Positions 6,429 through 10,176 of a stretch of DNA of 10,176 bases are shown here, piece after piece. The notes beneath the pieces were generated by a model. It saw nothing but the letters and a program-made list of their open reading frames with translations, searched no databases and was not told the origin of the DNA. The position numbers and the translations under genes are program-made. The stretch is taken from contig DHUW01000075.1 of NCBI GenBank assembly GCA_002409365.1, positions 1,617 to 11,792 on the forward strand. The letters are read 5' to 3'. The first letter of the stretch is position 1, and the number at the start of each line of letters is the position of its first letter. Source of the stretch: Anaerolineaceae bacterium UBA5224 (GTDB lineage: Bacteria; Chloroflexota; Anaerolineae; Anaerolineales; Anaerolineaceae).

Positions 6429-7163
6429 CTACATATCCACAAACCGGCTGTCGTCCAAATCGTCTTTCTCTGGTTTAGGGGTAACGACCTCTGCTGTCTC
6501 TTCAGGATGTGCTTTCTTGTCCGCCAGCTCGACCTCCCAGGGGCTGGCCCGCCGGGTTATCTGCCACTTGCCGCAATGCGGACAGCGTTCAAATTTACCC
6601 GCCACGATATTTATCCCCAATATAGAGCGTGGGAAGGTTTTTCCGCATTGCTTGCAGACTGCCAATCCGTACATTCCACCGCCGACCGAACCGCTGCCTT
6701 TTTGCCTGGAGGTAATCAACCAGCTAATCCCCATACCTATGAGGGTGACGACCACGATGACACCGATTATGCTGATAGTATTTTGACCAGCGTCTGCTGC
6801 ACTGATGAAATTGTAAACAATCGGTCCCACGGAGATGGTCGCGTCTGTATTAGTGCTTACTTCAGCGCGCATTTCGCGCGGACCATTCGGATAACTATCG
6901 GTATTAAAAGAAAAGCTGAAGGGTGCAGCAGTCAAATCTGCCATGACTGTATCGTCGATATAGTAAACCACCCTTTCCACTGACTCCAGATCGCCATCCA
7001 AATATAGGGTCATACTGCCCTGGATATCTGCTCCGGAGCCATAGCCCCAATTACGCCTAAGTTTTAGGATCAAATCAGATCCTTCCTGTGCCTTCACTTC
7101 CGAGAATGCGAAGACGAGCGGAAATATCAGTAAAAATCCCAACCAAAGTAACTTCTTTTTCAT
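6429..7163 (-). CDS. Membrane protein: signal peptide, Ig-like domain, one membrane helix, zinc ribbon
   Basis: I do not recognise a named family. The 244 residues read as follows: signal peptide 1-25 (MKKKLLWLGFLLIFPLVFAF, cleavage likely after VKA at 25); an extracytoplasmic beta-sandwich-like region at about 28-118 (MTLYLDGDLESVERVVYYID, PFSFSFNTDSYPNGPREMRA) that resembles Ig-like domains; a membrane helix at about 128-150; a zinc ribbon with C170/C173 and C194/C197 (CKQCGK, CPHCGK); and an acidic tail of about 35 residues. Topology puts the zinc ribbon inside the cell. A GGAAG ribosome binding site (7171-7175) lies 7 nt before the ATG, within the last codons of the permease gene, whose stop is 4 bp upstream. 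Its place as third gene of the operon suggests an accessory or sensor of the ABC-2 transporter, but this is inferred. Confidence 0.8.
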   Translation of the reverse strand: MKKKLLWLGFLLIFPLVFAFSEVKAQEGSDLILKLRRNWGYGSGADIQGSMTLYLDGDLESVERVVYYIDDTVMADLTAAPFSFSFNTDSYPNGPREMRAEVSTNTDATISVGPIVYNFISAADAGQNTISIIGVIVVVTLIGMGISWLITSRQKGSGSVGGGMYGLAVCKQCGKTFPRSILGINIVAGKFERCPHCGKWQITRRASPWEVELADKKAHPEETAEVVTPKPEKDDLDDSRFVDM

Positions 7164-7167
7164 CTAT

Positions 7168-7962
7168 CTACTTCCATTTTGTCAAAATATTTTCGCGGTC
7201 GAAAATAAGCGTTCCCAGGTGGAGCATGCCAAAAGCAACCAATGCACACACCACGATCGCGATCAACATAAATTTGACATCAATCACCAGTTTCCCTGCC
7301 AAAACCGCAAACATTACCAGTAGAAGCGGCAAAATCACTGAGCCGGAAAGTTGTTCGGCAACGCGTGGATCACTGACCCTCGATGAAACGTAAATCGCAA
7401 AAATAGTGGCAATAATTGAGAGGATCGGACCCAAAACAAGAATTCCCAGCAGCCAGATGGGGCTGAAAATGTAACTGATCACTCCAGGTGCCAACCCAAG
7501 CAGAAGACTGCCGACCAAAAAAATTCCGAACGCGCCATAGCTGATCAGCACTCCCGGTATCACAGCTGCCAACCCTTTACCCGCCAGCAGTTCAATCGTT
7601 GTGATCGGCGTTGCCAATAGAGGTTCCAGGGTGCGGGTGGTTTTCTCGCCAACAATACTGTAAGCGGCAATGGTCGTTGGGATCATCAACGGCATCATCA
7701 TGAACATAATCATGAATTGGTTCAGTAGATAGATCTGGGTACATTCACTTGCAGTCATGCCAGCACAGGCTGCCCCAAACCCGCCAGGCAAGCCTGCGCT
7801 TTCGGCGGGCAGGTCGACCCCGAGGGAACTCTTGGTCATATACAGCATTACTAACGGCATAGCCACAAAAAGCATTGGCAGCATGGTCATCGTTGTGATC
7901 ACCCAGCGGTTTTTGAAAACCTCGGACCATTCCTTATCTATGATCGTTCGAACGTGTTTCAT
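7168..7962 (-). CDS. ABC-2 type transporter permease (NatB-like)
   Basis: This is the membrane subunit of an ABC exporter, 264 residues. Hydrophobic segments lie at about 21-42, 79-103, 130-157, 168-192, 208-226 and 231-252, giving the six-helix layout of ABC-2 permeases. A cytoplasmic amphipathic start, MKHVRTIIDKEWSEVFKNRW, comes first, and the loop after helix 2 carries GEKTTRTLEPLLATPIT, the family's characteristic loop that contacts the ATPase. The loop between helices 1 and 2 (about 43-78) is long and extracytoplasmic, with two cysteines (C66, C74) that could form a disulfide. The substrate is unknown; sodium, drug or lipid-like cargo are all possible in this family. The ATG overlaps the ATPase stop as ATGA, so translation is coupled. 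Confidence 0.92.
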   Translation of the reverse strand: MKHVRTIIDKEWSEVFKNRWVITTMTMLPMLFVAMPLVMLYMTKSSLGVDLPAESAGLPGGFGAACAGMTASECTQIYLLNQFMIMFMMMPLMIPTTIAAYSIVGEKTTRTLEPLLATPITTIELLAGKGLAAVIPGVLISYGAFGIFLVGSLLLGLAPGVISYIFSPIWLLGILVLGPILSIIATIFAIYVSSRVSDPRVAEQLSGSVILPLLLVMFAVLAGKLVIDVKFMLIAIVVCALVAFGMLHLGTLIFDRENILTKWK

Positions 7963-8903
7963 GCCTGCCCCCTTTCATTGCTCTGTACCATCTCAAGATA
8001 GATCTGCTCCAGGCTGTGCTTGATTTCACCCACAAATTGCACATCAGCGCCTGCCATAACCAGTGCATTGATGATTTTAGGGTTGCTTTCTTCAGGATCT
8101 CTCAATGAAACCACCATTTTATTGCCCACTGCTTCCACATTATCTACTCCGGCTATGCCCGCAACCAGGCCAACCCAGGCTGGCTGTACTTCGCGCAGAT
8201 GGAAAACCACCTTGCGGCCAAACATTTTGTCACGCAGGTTGGCAGGGCTGTCCAGCGTGAGTAGTTTTTGTTGAAAAATGCCCACCCGGTCGCAGAGTCG
8301 TTCGGCTTCATCCAGGTTGTGGGTGGTCATGAAGATGGTTCGTCCTTCAGTTTTGAGCTCTTCGACAAAATCGCGTACAGTTTTGGATGCTTCTGGATCC
8401 AGTCCAGTGGTAGGTTCATCCAGGAACAAAATCTGTGGTTCATGGATCAGTGAGCGGGCGACAGCCAGTTTTTGGCGCATGCCTTTTGAAAAGCTCCCCA
8501 CACTGTCGTGCCGGCGTTCCCATAACCCCAGCATGCTCAAATACTTGTTCACCGATTTTTCAACATCTGGCACATCGTAAAGCTTGGCAAAGATTGTCAG
8601 GTTTTTCTCAGCAGTCAAGCGTTCATACATGCCCGGCGACTCGGTCAGTATGCCTACATTTCGGCGGATGTTCGTGTCTTCCTTGCCCAACTCGAACCCA
8701 GCCACCTGGGCAGTTCCGCTTGTTGGACGGATGAGACCGGTCAGCATGCGCACCGTGGTGGTCTTGCCCGCGCCGTTAGGTCCTAAAAAGCCAAAAACCT
8801 CTCCATGCTCCACTTCCAGGGTCAGATTATCGACAGCGATAAGGTCAGTCTCCTGTTTCTTGCCAATCTTAAAAATTTTTGTTAATCCTTGGGTTTTGAT
8901 CAT
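7959..8903 (-). CDS. ABC transporter ATP-binding protein (ABC-2 / NatA-DrrA type)
   Basis: This is the ATPase subunit that drives the permease encoded just after it. The 314 residues hold Walker A GPNGAGKT (41-48), a Q-loop region with Glu in place of the usual Gln (GILTESPGMYERLT, about 84-97), a signature FSKGMRQKL (138-146, a common variant of LSGGQ in this subfamily), Walker B ILFLDEP (158-164), D-loop TGLDP (167-170) and the switch histidine H195. A C-terminal domain of about 90 residues (225-314) is typical of NatA/DrrA-type exporters. The ATG at 8903 gives the usual MIKTQGLTKIF start; the ribosome binding site GAGG is only 3 nt away. It is the first gene of the ABC operon. Confidence 0.95.
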   Translation of the reverse strand: MIKTQGLTKIFKIGKKQETDLIAVDNLTLEVEHGEVFGFLGPNGAGKTTTVRMLTGLIRPTSGTAQVAGFELGKEDTNIRRNVGILTESPGMYERLTAEKNLTIFAKLYDVPDVEKSVNKYLSMLGLWERRHDSVGSFSKGMRQKLAVARSLIHEPQILFLDEPTTGLDPEASKTVRDFVEELKTEGRTIFMTTHNLDEAERLCDRVGIFQQKLLTLDSPANLRDKMFGRKVVFHLREVQPAWVGLVAGIAGVDNVEAVGNKMVVSLRDPEESNPKIINALVMAGADVQFVGEIKHSLEQIYLEMVQSNERGQA

Positions 8904-8926
8904 ATTCCTCGTTTCGAAACTGGGTA

Positions 8927-8932
8927 ATTATA
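8927..8932 (-). promoter_or_regulatory. Probable -10 element of the ABC operon
   Basis: A perfect TATAAT on the minus strand ends 23 bp before the ATG at 8903, so the 5' leader would be short. No good -35 stands at 17 bp; the nearest resemblance, CTGACT, is 20 bp away. Its position between the nuclease terminator and the first ABC gene supports it. Confidence 0.5.
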
Positions 8933-9004
8933 CAATCAACCACGATTGGTAGAGTCAGTTGCTCGGTGGCAGCTCGTGGAACCAGCACTTTTTATCCTGC
9001 TTAT

Positions 9005-9036
9005 AAAAAAACAACGCCCCGGATTCGGGGCGCTGT
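9005..9036 (-). terminator. Intrinsic terminator of the nuclease gene
   Basis: In minus-strand RNA a stem ACAGCGCCCCG/CGGGGCGUUGU (11 bp with one G-U pair) encloses a 4-nt loop and runs straight into a 7-U tract. It begins 24 bp past the nuclease stop codon. This is a textbook rho-independent terminator and separates the nuclease from the ABC operon. Confidence 0.9.
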
Positions 9037-9060
9037 GATCTAAAAACTAAGCTTTTCCAG

Positions 9061-10176
9061 TTACTTTAAGATTAGGGGCAGATAAACCATGTAATCTGTT
9101 CCAGTTACAGTAATTCGAACAACCGCCACATCTGAGTAGTCAGTCATCAATCCTGGTGTAGCGAACATCATGTATTCGAAGGTATCTACGCCTTTGAAGA
9201 TGCCATCCGGAGTATAGGTAAAGGATCCGTCAGCATTGAACACCACCGTCCCGTGATATGGTCCAGTTTCTGGTACCAATTCGACCCAAATTTTGTCGTA
9301 AACATTGGCATCAGTGTCATTCGCCAGAACGCCTGGGGCATCCACAGTCAACACATCCATACGATCGACCGTATATTCATCGTCCATTGCCATGGGAGGA
9401 TGGTTGAGTACGAGACTGATCAACACAGGGTCATGGTCTGATGAGCGATAGGGTGTGGTTGGGGCAAACATCGCATCAACAAGATCGGGCTTATAGGATG
9501 TATCGTAATCAAACACATCCGATTCATCAGCATTGATATGCCAGAAGTTGGCATCCAATACGTAAGAAGCAAATTTGCGGTTACCAAGTGCATGATCAAG
9601 ATAGCCGGTTTGACCATCGTATACATAACCATAAGCCACAGGTTCCTGGAAACGATCCACCAGGTTGAAATAGTCGTCTGCAGTGTCGGGCAGATTATCC
9701 GCACCTAATTTGATCATATCGATCGGGTCTTCCATGGCGTAAGAGTTCAGGTCGCCAATAATAACGTACATATCCGAACCGGTTCCGGTTGGATCAGTCT
9801 CAAGCCATTCAACCAAAGCTTCTGCAGCAGCCTTGCGGGTCAAGTTGCAGTTTCCGGCGCCATCGCCTAAGTCTGGATCACCATCACAAGCCGAGCCCTT
9901 GGATTTCAGATGGTTGACAGACACGGTGAAGACCTCACCTGTCAGTTTATCCATGAAGGTTTGTGCCAGTGAAGGACGGTTGCGAGTGGTATCAAAGCGG
10001 GGATCTACACTTGCGTCAAGCACGGCAAACTCACCAACCATCTCAACTTTCTCAGTCTTATACAAGATGGCTTGTTTGATTGCATCAGTACCAAAAGGAC
10101 CAGTTGCCACGTAGCCATACATTCCTGGCTCTGTTGCTGCATTAAGCAGATCCACCAGGCTCATCACCGGTTCATC
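9061..10176 (-). CDS. Secreted endonuclease/exonuclease/phosphatase-family nuclease, C-terminal part
   Basis: The gene is cut by the window edge: the frame is open to 10176 (it reads DEPV before the GTG at 10167), so 371 C-terminal residues are seen. Counting from the edge, the nuclease core has SVNHLKSKG (about 86-94, with a catalytic-type His), IIGDLNSYAMEDP (about 139-151) and SSDHDPV (about 245-251), the metal-binding and catalytic motifs of the EEP superfamily in its extracellular ExeM/NucH-like branch. Two cysteines in ACDGDPD and GNCNLT may form a disulfide. Next comes a cadherin/Ig-like module (about 258-358: PPMAMDDEYTVDR, GVLANDTDA, GTVVFNADGSFTYTPD), as in many large surface proteins. 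The protein ends in YMVYLPLILK. Extracellular DNA degradation for nutrients is the likely role. The missing N-terminus should hold a signal peptide. Confidence 0.9.
   Translation of the reverse strand, partial: DEPVMSLVDLLNAATEPGMYGYVATGPFGTDAIKQAILYKTEKVEMVGEFAVLDASVDPRFDTTRNRPSLAQTFMDKLTGEVFTVSVNHLKSKGSACDGDPDLGDGAGNCNLTRKAAAEALVEWLETDPTGTGSDMYVIIGDLNSYAMEDPIDMIKLGADNLPDTADDYFNLVDRFQEPVAYGYVYDGQTGYLDHALGNRKFASYVLDANFWHINADESDVFDYDTSYKPDLVDAMFAPTTPYRSSDHDPVLISLVLNHPPMAMDDEYTVDRMDVLTVDAPGVLANDTDANVYDKIWVELVPETGPYHGTVVFNADGSFTYTPDGIFKGVDTFEYMMFATPGLMTDYSDVAVVRITVTGTDYMVYLPLILK

Noticed and set aside
8911..8920. Palindrome GTTTCGAAAC before the ABC ATPase
   Set aside because: It is a perfect 10-bp palindrome between the -10 and the start codon, but short and unrepeated; an operator role cannot be supported.
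8960..8995. Hairpin TGCTcGGT/ACCAGCA followed by a T-run on the plus strand
   Set aside because: The stem is bulged with a 13-nt loop, and there is no plus-strand gene for it to terminate.

Overview
All supported genes in this window lie on the minus strand. They are housekeeping and transport genes of a bacterium with moderate GC (a little under 50% by eye). The best guess is a Chloroflexota (Anaerolineae-like) genome or metagenome bin. Three things point that way: a secreted nuclease ending in YLPLILK, a C-terminal form I associate with exported proteins of that phylum; an R3H-domain ATPase directly upstream of tmk; and a degenerate fold-back repeat resembling the TGTCATTCTGAGCG-type palindromic repeats I associate with such genomes. 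This assignment is inference and was not searched.

In the direction of transcription (high to low coordinates), the window opens inside a secreted endonuclease/exonuclease/phosphatase-fold nuclease (9061-10176, N-terminus outside). It has a C-terminal cadherin/Ig-like module and is followed by a clear intrinsic terminator (9005-9036). Next comes a tight three-gene operon (6429-8903): an ABC-2 ATPase, its permease (ATGA overlap), and an unusual signal-peptide, Ig-like, membrane-spanning, zinc-ribbon protein. A promoter-like TATAAT lies in front. Just past the last stop is a 109-bp imperfect inverted repeat (6310-6418) whose inner hairpin ends in a U-rich run and could end the operon transcript.

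The next block holds a DJ-1/PfpI family protein (5652-6179) and the pyridoxal 5'-phosphate synthase pair pdxS and pdxT (4092-5587). PdxT supplies ammonia from glutamine to PdxS, which builds PLP from ribose 5-phosphate and glyceraldehyde 3-phosphate. Packed behind pdxT are an unrecognised conserved-looking protein (3178-4050), whose true start is unclear and may be a non-AUG codon inside pdxT, and a class I SAM-dependent methyltransferase (2558-3154).

After an AT-rich 172-bp gap come the SpoIIIAA/Ycf45-like R3H ATPase (715-2385) and tmk (98-712), 2 bp apart. The first 14 codons of one more gene, with its own ribosome binding site, run off the low-coordinate edge. No gene-free stretch reaches 300 bases. 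The longest (6180-6428) holds the fold-back repeat. I saw no tRNA, rRNA, CRISPR array, transposase or phage gene. The window is mostly ordinary core genome; the parts most worth a second look are the fold-back repeat, the zinc-ribbon protein of the ABC operon, and the start of the 3178-4050 gene.
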